Positions 26,698 to 36,984 of a stretch of 60,973 nucleotides of DNA are shown in pieces. A model generated the notes under the pieces. It made no database searches, was not told where the DNA came from, and saw nothing but the letters and a program-made list of their open reading frames with translations. The stretch's first letter is position 1. The number at the start of each line of letters is the position of its first letter. The DNA lies in assembly GCA_021847645.1 (NCBI GenBank), contig JAJZQG010000015.1:1-60973 (forward strand). Reading direction: 5' to 3'. The stretch is from Myxococcales bacterium (GTDB lineage: Bacteria; Myxococcota_A; Polyangia; Polyangiales; Polyangiaceae). Made by a program: the position numbers and the translations under genes.

Positions 26698-27599
26698 GGA
26701 GAGGTGTTGGCGCCAGTAGCGGAAACGGACGCATCGAGCAAGGCTCGCAGGCCGGCAATGTGGCTCGGTTCGGTCCCGCAGCAGCCGCCGGCCATGGTGG
26801 CACCGGCGCGCAGCCATTCGCGGACGGCCGCGGTGTAGTGCTGGGCATCGAGCGGAGCAGGGGCGAATCCGAACGGCCCGTCCGGTGCGCCCGAGTTGGC
26901 GTAGGCTCCGAAAGGAACGCCGGCGCGAGCCAGCAACGGTATCGCGTCGGAACACGCTTGCACGGACGCGCAGTTCACCGACAGCAGGGCGGGGGAGGTT
27001 CTGAGGATGGCGTCCACGCACTCTTCGATGCGCGTGCCATCCAGCAGCCGCGCGCCGTCGCGAACGATCCACGAGACGACGAAGGGCAGGCCCGTGGCAG
27101 ATGCTGCGCGGGCGGCAACCAGCGACTCGCGCAACGTGGGCATGGTTTCGATGAGCAGCAGGTCCGCGCCCGCGTCGACGAGGGCTTCGGCGTGCATGGC
27201 GTGCTCTCGCCGCAGGACGTTTTGGGGCGGAGTTCGCGCGGGGGCGTAGCAGTCTTCCAGCGGAGCGATGGACCCCGCGACCCACGCCGGGCGCGATGCG
27301 TGGGCGGCAGCGTCGCGCGCCAGGGCGACGGCCTCGCGGGTCAGCGCGCGGGCCTCGCGGGCAAGTCCTGCCTTCGCGAGCGAGTGACGGGACGTGCGAA
27401 ATGTGCAAGCGGTGATCACGTCGGCGCCGGCCACCAGGTAGTCGCGGTGCACGGCGCGCAAGAGCTCGGGGCAATCGCGCACGGCGAGGGCGGTCCACAG
27501 GGGCAGGCTCGTGGCGTACCCCCGTCGCTCGAGCTCGGTCCCGGTGGGGCCGTCGAGCAGCCACGGCGAAGAAAGCGAGAGCGGGGAATGCAGTGCCAT
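26694..27599 (-). CDS. mmuM: Homocysteine S-methyltransferase family protein
   Basis: The 301-residue protein is a single homocysteine-methyltransferase barrel. Zinc ligands are visible as Cys210 (LLSVNCAS) and the pair Cys273-Cys274 (GGCCGT). The N-terminal DGPTGTELERRG matches the family's DGGxGTxLxxRG, here with Pro in the Gly turn. It would move a methyl group from S-methylmethionine or SAM to homocysteine, giving methionine, in the cytoplasm. The length suits the MmuM type rather than cobalamin-dependent MetH. The gene symbol rests on family resemblance and not on known substrate. It is the first gene of a two-gene operon with the pseudouridine synthase, with no obvious pathway link. Confidence 0.82.
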   Translation of the reverse strand: MALHSPLSLSSPWLLDGPTGTELERRGYATSLPLWTALAVRDCPELLRAVHRDYLVAGADVITACTFRTSRHSLAKAGLAREARALTREAVALARDAAAHASRPAWVAGSIAPLEDCYAPARTPPQNVLRREHAMHAEALVDAGADLLLIETMPTLRESLVAARAASATGLPFVVSWIVRDGARLLDGTRIEECVDAILRTSPALLSVNCASVQACSDAIPLLARAGVPFGAYANSGAPDGPFGFAPAPLDAQHYTAAVREWLRAGATMAGGCCGTEPSHIAGLRALLDASVSATGANTSP

Positions 27600-27729
27600 C
27601 AGCGGTTGTCGGCCTGTCTGTTGCGCCGTCGAGCGGCCGAGCGCCGTCGACGTGCTTGGGTTGTGCTATGTCCGGGGACAATCGACAAGCGGGGATCGTC
27701 CCCGCGCGTCCTTCACGGTGCAGCGCCTC

Positions 27730-27927
27730 ATGCCGGATCGAAAGCCACGAGCTAGAGTTCGGGACTACCAGTGCACGCTTTGCGAGAAGCGCCCGCCGTT
27801 CTGCTGGGCGTGCGCCGCCTGCGACTTCCAGATCTGCCAGGCGTGCATGCAGGAGAACGAATGGGGGATGTCGTGCAACAAGGTCACCTGGGAGTGCCCG
27901 GACTGCGGACACATCAACGTGCTTTGA
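27730..27927 (+). CDS. Very small Cys-rich zinc-binding protein
   Basis: The 65-residue protein has a basic N-terminus (MPDRKPRARVRD) and then ten Cys within 45 residues, including CTLC, CWAC, CAAC, CQAC and CPDC knuckles. This spacing suggests two interleaved zinc sites, as in RING- or treble-clef-like folds, ending in a rubredoxin-like CPDCGHINVL knuckle. No export signal is visible, so it should be cytoplasmic. I do not recognise the family. A GTG at 27718 is an alternative start; neither has a strong ribosome site. Its last 14 bases overlap the end of the interrupted secreted-protein gene on the opposite strand. Confidence 0.65.
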   Translation: MPDRKPRARVRDYQCTLCEKRPPFCWACAACDFQICQACMQENEWGMSCNKVTWECPDCGHINVL

Positions 27928-29287
27928 GCAAGGCGCGCCCCACGGAGTCGTGTGTCTTGCCGATGGGAATCGGGGCGGAGGGTGTGTCCTTGGCCTTGGG
28001 CGCGGCGTTCGCAAGGCCCCACCAGGTCATCCAGGCCCCAACGCCCGTTTGCAGGAAGTAGTCCTTGTAGTCCTCCTCCCAGCCGTCGGACCTGCCGACC
28101 GCGTTGTCCTCGAGCCTGGCGGGATCGTCGAACCGACTCCGCACGCGCTTGTCGTCCTCGACGTTCTGCAGGTATGTCAGCCACGTCGTGCCGTCGCTGG
28201 CTATGGCGAAGTGCGGGTGCCAGCTCGTGTTGTAGTCCTGCTCGCGCTCGATGGTGAACGCTGGAATGGCGACGCGTCCGCCGCGAAGAACCGCAGCACG
28301 CAGGCCTTTGTGGAACGAATTGCGGAAGAAGTAGTAGACGACGTAGACGCTTGCGCCGTAGGCCGCGGCCTCCAGCCGCCAAGCGCTCTCCTTGCTGTCG
28401 AGCTGGATGTTCCGGAACGACGCGCCGTCCTGCGTGACGGCAACGTGCGCGGTGCTCGTCCTGGGATCATGGTAGATCACATACAGCCGGCCGTCGGCGC
28501 CGACGACGTGGCGAATGTCGTGCAGGGTCGACGAGGCGGCGGTGACGGGCTCGCCGCCGAGGGGGCGTACCGCCAGCTCGGTGTCGGTGCGGCAGACCAT
28601 CCAGATCTTGTTCTTGAACTCCACGAATGGGATGGGCGGGTCACAGCGGTCGCCGCCGCCGATCTTGGCGAGGGCGGCGATGAAACTCTCGCCCTCGATG
28701 TCGAGCTCGCTTCGATCGCCATTGCGGACCAGGTATTGTGTGGTCTTCGTGGCGTTGCCCGACGCCACTGTCTCCGAATACGCGTACAGCGGGGACTGGT
28801 CGCCGTGTAGATGGATTCCCAGCCCGGCGACCGAGTACTTGTCTCCGCCGCCGCTTGCGATCGTCTCGCGCTTTCCGTGGGAGTCGATGAGTACCAGCTT
28901 GCGCTGTGTGTGGGACGATTGGCCTTGGCTTTGGGTCTTGGTACCGACGTACAGACAAGCGAATCTGGGTCCTTACGCGGCAGCGCAAAGCACATTGCTC
29001 ACGCTGTAGTCCGGGTCGTCGTCGGCAACCTCCAGGACGGACCGGCCGTCGGCCAGGTTGCGGATGGCTCCGTCGGCCATCAGCGGGTGAATGCCGTCGC
29101 CAGGCACGCGCAGCAAAGCAACGGGATTGCCTGGTACGGGGGACGGGACGACCGGAGGCCCGCCGAGCGTGGCGTGGCGGTGGTGCGGTTTCGCGTGGGC
29201 CGCCGCGGGGACGAGAGCGACGCAGGTGCTGGCGGCGAATGCGGTGAAGAGCGTGCGGAGCACGCGGGAGCCAAGAGAAGTCGGCAC
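27914..29287 (-). pseudogene. Secreted beta-propeller-like protein interrupted by an in-frame TAA stop
   Basis: One continuous minus-strand frame starts at GTG 29287 (GAAAGGCG a few bases upstream), with a signal peptide ending near AHAKPHH, and runs to a stop at 27914. It is broken only by TAA at 28975-28973. Protein-like sequence lies on both sides in the same frame: ...DPDYSVSNVLCAAA before, and GPRFACLYVGTKTQSQ after. The intact product would be about 457 residues. The second part has repeats such as DGRLYVIYHD and DGTTWLTYLQ, like blades of sialidase-type propellers. It may be a recent pseudogene, a sequencing error, or a readthrough site. Internal GTG 28768 could start a 284-residue remnant without export signal. 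Confidence 0.8.
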
Positions 29288-29412
29288 GGGGCAACGCCTT
29301 TCGTCGCACGAGAGCACGACGTCAAGGCTCGACGTGCCAGGGCGCGGGGTCAGGGAGGCGAGGGCGGACTCGACGGCGCGCGCGCGGTGAGCCAGGATGG
29401 GGGCGAGGAACG

Positions 29413-30153
29413 ATGAGCCTAATCGAGCTGGAGGGAACGACCGCGCTGGTCACCGGAGGCGGAAAGCGGTTGGGCGCGGCGATCGCGACGGCGCTGGCCG
29501 AGGCGGGCTGCGACCTTGTCGTGCATTGCAGCAGCAGCCGTTCCGGGGCCGAGGAGATCGCACGGCGGGCAGCATCATTAGGCCGGCGCGCGCGCGTCGT
29601 GCAAGCGGACTTGCGATCGGAATCGGAACAAGACCGGTTGATCGACGCGACCATGGAGTTCGGCGGCGGGCGGCTGGGCGTCCTGGTGAACAATGCGGGC
29701 AACTTCGAGCGTGTGGAGCCGGGCATGCTGTCGAGGGAGGCGTGGGACCGCGCGTTGCTGCTGAACGCCACGGTTCCCTATCGGTTGACAATCGGGCTGG
29801 CGGGCGCGCTGCGCGCGGAGCGCGGTTGCATGATCGCCGTGGCGTGTGTGAGCGCACTTCGGCCATGGAAGAACTACGTGCCCTATGCGGCTTCGAAGGC
29901 GGCGCTGGTCCATCTGGTGAAGGGATTGGCCTTGGCATTGGCGCCGGAGGTGCGGGTGAATGCGGTAGCGCCCGGGGCCGTGCTGGTTCCCGACGACTAC
30001 GAGGAAGCGAAGGTGCAGGCCCTGCGCGCCCGGATTCCGCTGCAACGCTTGGGCGATGCGGGAGACATCGCCCGGGCGATCGTGTTCCTGGCTTCCAACG
30101 ACTACATCAGCGGGCAGGTGCTCGCGGTGGACGGGGGGCGGTCGCTTTCCTAG
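29413..30153 (+). CDS. Short-chain dehydrogenase/reductase (FabG/pteridine-reductase-like)
   Basis: The 246-residue classical SDR has the cofactor motif TGGGKRLG at 14-21, NNAG at 93-96, catalytic Ser147 and the YxxxK pair Tyr158/Lys162. The KR after the Gly-rich loop and the Ser-Ser-Ser-Arg at 40-43 suggest NADPH preference and resemble the FolM/pteridine-reductase branch. A FabG-type ketoreductase is equally possible. The C-terminus has the usual SGQVLAVDGGRSL. It acts in the cytoplasm; the substrate is unknown. ATG 29413 is preceded by GAGGAACG. Its 3' end overlaps the converging RNase gene by 47 bases. Confidence 0.88.
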   Translation: MSLIELEGTTALVTGGGKRLGAAIATALAEAGCDLVVHCSSSRSGAEEIARRAASLGRRARVVQADLRSESEQDRLIDATMEFGGGRLGVLVNNAGNFERVEPGMLSREAWDRALLLNATVPYRLTIGLAGALRAERGCMIAVACVSALRPWKNYVPYAASKAALVHLVKGLALALAPEVRVNAVAPGAVLVPDDYEEAKVQALRARIPLQRLGDAGDIARAIVFLASNDYISGQVLAVDGGRSLS

Positions 30154-32098
30154 GGCCGGCGCCGTCCGTCGCGACCAGTTCGAAGTCCACACGTCCGGCT
30201 GGCTCGTCGGTGCGGGCTGCGCGCACGCGCACAGGCATGCCGACCGAGTAGACGGACGACGGTCCGACCATCTCCTGGGCCGACTCGTCGAACGAGAAAG
30301 GCCCGTCGGGCAGGGAGTCGGTGGCGATATGTCCGACGAGGAGCGAGTCGCGCAATTGCACGCGAAGGCCGAAGGGGCGGACGCCGGTGACGTTGGCATC
30401 GAACTGCTGGCCGATTCGCGAGGACATGTAGCGAGCGCTGACCAGACGTCGTGCGTCGGATTCTGCGCGTGCCGCGCGGGCAGCGCGCGCGGAGATGTCG
30501 CGACAGGCGTCCTCGAGGTCGGGCGGTGCGGGATCGGTGGGCCTGACGCCGTCCAGGTAGGAGGAGACCGCGCGGTGCACGAGCAAGTCCGCGTAGCGTC
30601 GAATCGGGGAGGTGAAGTGCAAGTAGCGTGTAGCGGCGAGGCCGAAGTGCGGTGCGGCGTGCGCGGCGTAGCGCGCCGGGCCGAGCGCATGCGTGAGCAC
30701 GGCGACGATGGCCGGTGCCGCGGGGGAGCTCCGGATCTGGCGGTCGAAGGCGCCGAGCGCCAGCGGTGTCAGTGTCCGGCCGAACCCGCACGCGAATCCG
30801 AAATTGCGTGCGATGTGCTCGAGTTGGTCCACGGCCTGCCCAGGCGGAGCGTCGTGCACGCGAAAGGGGGCAGGAACGCCGCGCGCGAAGAGCCAATCAG
30901 CGACTGCTTCGTTGGCCGCCACCATGCAACGTTCGATGAGCAGGTGTGCGCTGGTCGGCCGAACCGGGTCCAGCAACGTCGCGCGCCCGGTCTCGGCGTC
31001 GATTCCGAATCTTGCCTCGTCGCGCGCGACCTCGATGCCGCCGCGACGTCCACGCGCCATCGACAACCTCGAGGACACGGTGCGACACCACGTGAGCATG
31101 TCGCGAACGTCATCGGTCATCTCCTGGTCCGAGCCGAGATCGAGGAAGCCGGCGACTTGATCGTAGGTCAACCTCGCGTGGGAGCGTATGAGGCTCCGAT
31201 AGACGTCGACGGCGACGACGTCCCCTTCGGCGGAGATACGGAGCTCGACGGAGAGGCACTCGCGGTCGACATCGGGTAGCAGGCTGAGGCGTTCCTCGCT
31301 CAATTCCGTCGGAAACATGGGCAGGACGCGATCGGGCAGATAGGCACTGGTGGCCCGTCGACGCGCTTCGAGGTCCAGTGCGGTTCCGGATTGGACGACG
31401 GAAGACACATCCGAGATGCTCACGATGAGCCGGAGCGCACCATCGGTGTCGGCGGGGAGAACCGCGATGGCGTCGTCGATGTCGCGGGTGGAGGCGGCGT
31501 CGATTGTCACGTTGGCCAGGTCGCGCAAGTCGCGGCGCTGCTCGGCGCGCCCGACGGGCTGGCGAGCGAGCGATCGCGCGGTCTCGAGCTGCGCGGCAGA
31601 GAACGAAGAACGCAGCTCATGCTTGGCGATGATGCGTTCCGCGCCTGGATCGTCGTCGGAAGCGAGCACGCGCTGGCAGGTGACGCCGTCCGATTCCACC
31701 CTGGCGACGACCCAGGCGCCCTCGGGCGGGAGGGAATCGCCCGGGGCGGCGCCGAGGCGCCAATCGGTGTTGGCGATTTCCCGATCGATGTGCAGGAATG
31801 CCTGGCCGCGATGACGGACGACCTGTCCGAATACGGAAGAGCGCTTGCGCGCGATCAACTCGAGCTGCGAGGCCGACCAGCGGCCGTCCTCCGCTCGAGT
31901 GATGACGGCGCGAACCAGGTCCCGGTCGAGGAAAGGATTGAGCTCGGGGGGCGCGACGAACGCGGAGGCGGTGCCGCTGTCGTCGGCGAACTCAAAGAAT
32001 CCGAAGCCGCGGGGGTGAAAGGTGAGTGTGCCTTGGGTGGTCTTCAATTGGATTCCGTGCAGGCAGGAGTGGGGGAGCCGCGTGCGCAGATATGGCAC
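30107..32098 (-). CDS. RNase II/R-family 3'-5' exoribonuclease
   Basis: The 663-residue protein has an N-terminal OB/cold-shock fold (GTLTFHPRGFGFFEF), an RNB catalytic domain and a C-terminal S1 domain (from about residue 555, QQFDANVTGVRPFG). The active-site acids are present in DAASTRDIDDA (Asp200, 206, 208, 209 in this numbering), and HFTSPIRRYADLLVHR is intact. It should degrade RNA processively from the 3' end. It is shorter than E. coli RNase R and lacks its basic C-terminal tail. The start is uncertain: GTG 32098 has no ribosome site, and TTG 32047 would begin right before the OB fold. The 3' end overlaps the SDR gene. Confidence 0.9.
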   Translation of the reverse strand: MPYLRTRLPHSCLHGIQLKTTQGTLTFHPRGFGFFEFADDSGTASAFVAPPELNPFLDRDLVRAVITRAEDGRWSASQLELIARKRSSVFGQVVRHRGQAFLHIDREIANTDWRLGAAPGDSLPPEGAWVVARVESDGVTCQRVLASDDDPGAERIIAKHELRSSFSAAQLETARSLARQPVGRAEQRRDLRDLANVTIDAASTRDIDDAIAVLPADTDGALRLIVSISDVSSVVQSGTALDLEARRRATSAYLPDRVLPMFPTELSEERLSLLPDVDRECLSVELRISAEGDVVAVDVYRSLIRSHARLTYDQVAGFLDLGSDQEMTDDVRDMLTWCRTVSSRLSMARGRRGGIEVARDEARFGIDAETGRATLLDPVRPTSAHLLIERCMVAANEAVADWLFARGVPAPFRVHDAPPGQAVDQLEHIARNFGFACGFGRTLTPLALGAFDRQIRSSPAAPAIVAVLTHALGPARYAAHAAPHFGLAATRYLHFTSPIRRYADLLVHRAVSSYLDGVRPTDPAPPDLEDACRDISARAARAARAESDARRLVSARYMSSRIGQQFDANVTGVRPFGLRVQLRDSLLVGHIATDSLPDGPFSFDESAQEMVGPSSVYSVGMPVRVRAARTDEPAGRVDFELVATDGAGPRKATAPRPPRAPAR

Positions 32099-32255
32099 CA
32101 GCGGCCGGGCGAGGCAACGCGGGGGCGATGGGCCGAGGCACGGCGGGGATCGCGGTGAGTCTCGCGCATAGCGTGGGAGACTCTGGGATCCGGCAATGGG
32201 GGCAGGTTAGCCCGGAGGGCGCAGAGAATTATCAACCCGTTGAGCGTTATTCGAC

Positions 32256-32284
32256 TTGCACTTCGGACGATTCTTGTCTTACAT
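32256..32284 (+). promoter_or_regulatory. Candidate promoter giving a leaderless transcript
   Basis: TTGCAC (32256-32261), a 17-base spacer and TTACAT (32279-32284) lie in an A+T-rich patch. Transcription would start around 32291-32293, at or next to the ATG at 32293. No ribosome-binding site is present upstream, which fits a leaderless mRNA. The -10 region overlaps the 10-base palindrome ACATGCATGT. Confidence 0.4.
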
Positions 32285-32292
32285 GCATGTCC

Positions 32293-32811
32293 ATGAGTGA
32301 TCCCCGAAAAGCATTGCCGAAGGATATGCGCGAGAAGGCAGAGAAGGTGACCATGGCATTTGCCAGCCAGGTAGTCGATCTGCTCGAGAACGTCATCTCG
32401 GAGATGGTGACGGCGATGTCGGGCGAGGCACCGGCAAGTGCCCATCGAGCAGCGGCGAAGCCTGCTGCGAAGCCCGCGCCCAAGCCGGCCGCGAAGCCCG
32501 CGCCCAAGCCGGCCGCGAAGCCCGCGCCCAAGCCGGCCGCGAAGCCCGCGCCCAAGCCGGTTGCGAAGCCCGCGCCCAAGCCCGTTGCGAAAGCTTCTGC
32601 CGTCCCGACGCCCGCCGACAATCACGGCGACATCAAGAAGAGAATCGTCGCGGCTCTTCGCAAGGCGCGGGTCCCGATGAGTGTCGAACAGCTCAATCGC
32701 GTGCTGGGCTCCAAGACCACCGACCTCACGGTCCCGCTCCAGGAAATGCTCGCCGCGGGACAGCTTGCCAAGACCGGCGTCGCTCGAGGCACGAAGTACG
32801 GCATCGCCTGA
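32293..32811 (+). CDS. Histone-H1-like protein with AAKPAPKP repeats and C-terminal winged-helix-like domain
   Basis: The protein (172 residues from ATG 32293, or 174 from ATG 32287) has three parts. Residues 1-45 form an amphipathic helix region (REKAEKVTMAFASQVVDLLE). Residues 55-105 contain five perfect or near-perfect AAKPAPKP octapeptides, a Lys/Pro/Ala tail like those of histone H1 and bacterial H1-like proteins. Residues 110-172 look like a small winged helix (IKKRIVAALRKARVPMSVEQL and LQEMLAAGQLAKTG). The basic tail and winged helix suggest a nucleoid-associated DNA-binding protein. It is a single gene divergent from the RNase gene. The function is inferred from composition and fold. 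Confidence 0.75.
   Translation: MSDPRKALPKDMREKAEKVTMAFASQVVDLLENVISEMVTAMSGEAPASAHRAAAKPAAKPAPKPAAKPAPKPAAKPAPKPAAKPAPKPVAKPAPKPVAKASAVPTPADNHGDIKKRIVAALRKARVPMSVEQLNRVLGSKTTDLTVPLQEMLAAGQLAKTGVARGTKYGIA
32464..32583 (+). repeat. Five tandem 24-base coding repeats
   Basis: Each unit encodes AAKPAPKP or VAKPAPKP. The copies differ at only a few bases, implying recent expansion or homogenisation by slippage. They lie inside the H1-like gene, so copy number would change the length of its basic tail. Confidence 0.9.
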
Positions 32812-32975
32812 GCGTCTTCCGGAGCTCTTCGTGCCGCCTGAGCGAGGCGGTGACAACGTCCCGGTACCGTCGCGCTTCGCGACGCGCCGGGTGACGTGTC
32901 GTTCTCTCTCCCGTCGGAATCACCCGATGCCGAGCGCCTACCGCGGGGCCGACGGTTGCGCTTGTCGAACAACGG

Positions 32976-33800
32976 TCAACGTGTGGACGCGCCGCAGCGC
33001 TGATCTTCGACGTACACCTCGAGGCCGGTTCCCGTGCCGACTTGCTGGTTCCACGCAGCGGTCGCCGATTCGGATCCGGTGTACACGTCAATGCTCTGGC
33101 CCACGACCTTGAGCCCGCGATCCTGAGCAACGAAACACCCGTCGTGGATGCCGCCTCCGGGGATGGGGATTCCCACGAAGGCAGGAATGAACACGTGCGT
33201 GCCCAAGGGGATGACGGACGTGTCGACGGCGATGGTTCGGAACGGCGTGATCGGCGCGCCGGTCGCGCCGCGGCCCCACGGGAAGCGCGCGGGGTCGAGC
33301 GCCTCGTAGCATATCTTCTGCGACGATCGGGGGCAGACGGCCGCACAGTCGCAGCCTCGTTTGGCGAAGCTCACCGTGCGGTGGTCGGCCAGGCGCCCGC
33401 TTCCCTGGACGCAAAGCCTGTCGTGGAATGCCTTGGGAACCGAGGCGATCGGCTTGCAGCGAGCGTCGAAGATCGTGGTCTTCTCGCCGCTGTACTCGGC
33501 CTCGTCGGGGAACGAGTAGTAGGTGTTGTGAAAAATCCCGAGAAGCCGGCCGGTGCTGCGGGCAGATGCAGCGACCTGCGCGTCATCGTCGGCCGAGGCA
33601 AGCGTTGGGCGCGGCGGAGGTGTAGCTGCCGGCGTGGAAGGCGAGCGCGCGGCAGCGGCGTGGGCCGGGGACTCGCTCGACGGCGGGTCGTCGGGCAGCA
33701 GGGGTTCGCGCATCCACGCGCTGCCCCTGGTCTCGAAGCAAGCCGGCAGGCATGCAGTGGTCAGCAGCAAGGCAACGGTGGTCGCAGACCTGTAGAACAC
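32976..33800 (-). CDS. 3D-domain lipoprotein
   Basis: The 274-residue protein starts at GTG 33800, with GAGG nine bases before it. It has a hydrophobic signal leading to LLTTACLPAC, so Cys18 or Cys22 may carry lipid. A Pro/Ser/Ala linker follows. The C-terminal half contains the 3D fold: AVDTSVIPLGTHVFIP, CFVAQDRG and IDVYTG provide the three Asp that name the domain, as in MltA-type and YabE/YocH-type proteins. These families cleave peptidoglycan or bind cell-wall glycans, so a periplasmic cell-wall role is likely. Six Cys suggest disulphides between the linker and the domain. The frame is open to 33929, but the extra residues look non-coding. Confidence 0.82.
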   Translation of the reverse strand: MFYRSATTVALLLTTACLPACFETRGSAWMREPLLPDDPPSSESPAHAAAARSPSTPAATPPPRPTLASADDDAQVAASARSTGRLLGIFHNTYYSFPDEAEYSGEKTTIFDARCKPIASVPKAFHDRLCVQGSGRLADHRTVSFAKRGCDCAAVCPRSSQKICYEALDPARFPWGRGATGAPITPFRTIAVDTSVIPLGTHVFIPAFVGIPIPGGGIHDGCFVAQDRGLKVVGQSIDVYTGSESATAAWNQQVGTGTGLEVYVEDQRCGASTR

Positions 33801-33959
33801 GGGGTCGAACCTCGTTGGGGAAGGGGGCGTATGGGGAGAGATGCCGCTCCGCAGCAGCGTATGCAATGAGCTACCGGCCGACCGCTCGATGGATCGGCGA
33901 GATGGGCTCACGCCGGGTTCCGACGCCAACGGTGGGCCGGGGGGGACGGAGACGGGGAA

Positions 33960-36351
<2,392 letters not shown>

Positions 36352-36612
36352 GGCGATCTCCTGAAGCACCAGCCGAAGGGGCCCGGCGTGCCGACCAGAT
36401 TGATCTGGCCGAGGACGGTTCGTCAAGCGCGGGGCAGGTGGCGGCCAGGGCGAGGCGCGAGCGCCGACGCGCACGCGGAGCGCGAAAGCTGCTTACCGTG
36501 GGCCGTTTTCGCGCTATGAGTCGACGCCGCGACGCCGGAGGGCTGGCCGTAGTACGAGCAAGAGGCGCGAGAGAGGGCGCGGACGCAGGCCGCACGTCGG
36601 GCGGGAGGTTCC

Positions 36613-36930
36613 ATGGCTCTGCTGTTTCGTGTTCGTTTCGAAGGGGAGTCGGTGGCCATCGACCTGGTGGCCGAGGGCCAGTACTTGGTGACCACGCAGC
36701 AGGAGTCGGTGCTCCGGTTGTTCGACACCGACGAGCATGTTCGCGTGGTTCCCAAGCACACCACGACGTTCGAACGGGCGTTGGCCATGGTGGCCGGCTG
36801 GGAGCAGGGCGCGCCTGTGTTCGTCGACCCACGCGTGGCCGACTGCGTCACGGCCGCGCTCGTGGCGAACGACAACCGCAGGTCGAGCGGTTGGCAGAAG
36901 TGGCTGACCACCGGCACGATCCTGCCCTGA
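36613..36930 (+). CDS. Small soluble protein of unknown function
   Basis: The 105-residue protein has alternating strands and helices, no signal peptide and no membrane segment. I do not recognise it. Visible features are a strand-rich start (FRVRFEGESVAIDLVAEGQY), a single Cys near residue 76, and a C-terminal basic/Trp patch (NRRSSGWQKWLTTGTI). ATG 36613 follows GGGAGG by three to six bases, which supports it as a real gene. It is divergent from the metallopeptidase-like gene and converges on the ArsA-like operon with a 54-base gap. Confidence 0.65.
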   Translation: MALLFRVRFEGESVAIDLVAEGQYLVTTQQESVLRLFDTDEHVRVVPKHTTTFERALAMVAGWEQGAPVFVDPRVADCVTAALVANDNRRSSGWQKWLTTGTILP

Positions 36931-36984
36931 AGCCCCATGCCGCGGCCGACGGCCGCTGAAGCCGCGCAGCCTCGCGCCGTGCGT

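Noticed and set aside
32464-32583. CRISPR-like direct repeats
   Set aside because: The units are tandem without spacers, in frame and coding for AAKPAPKP.
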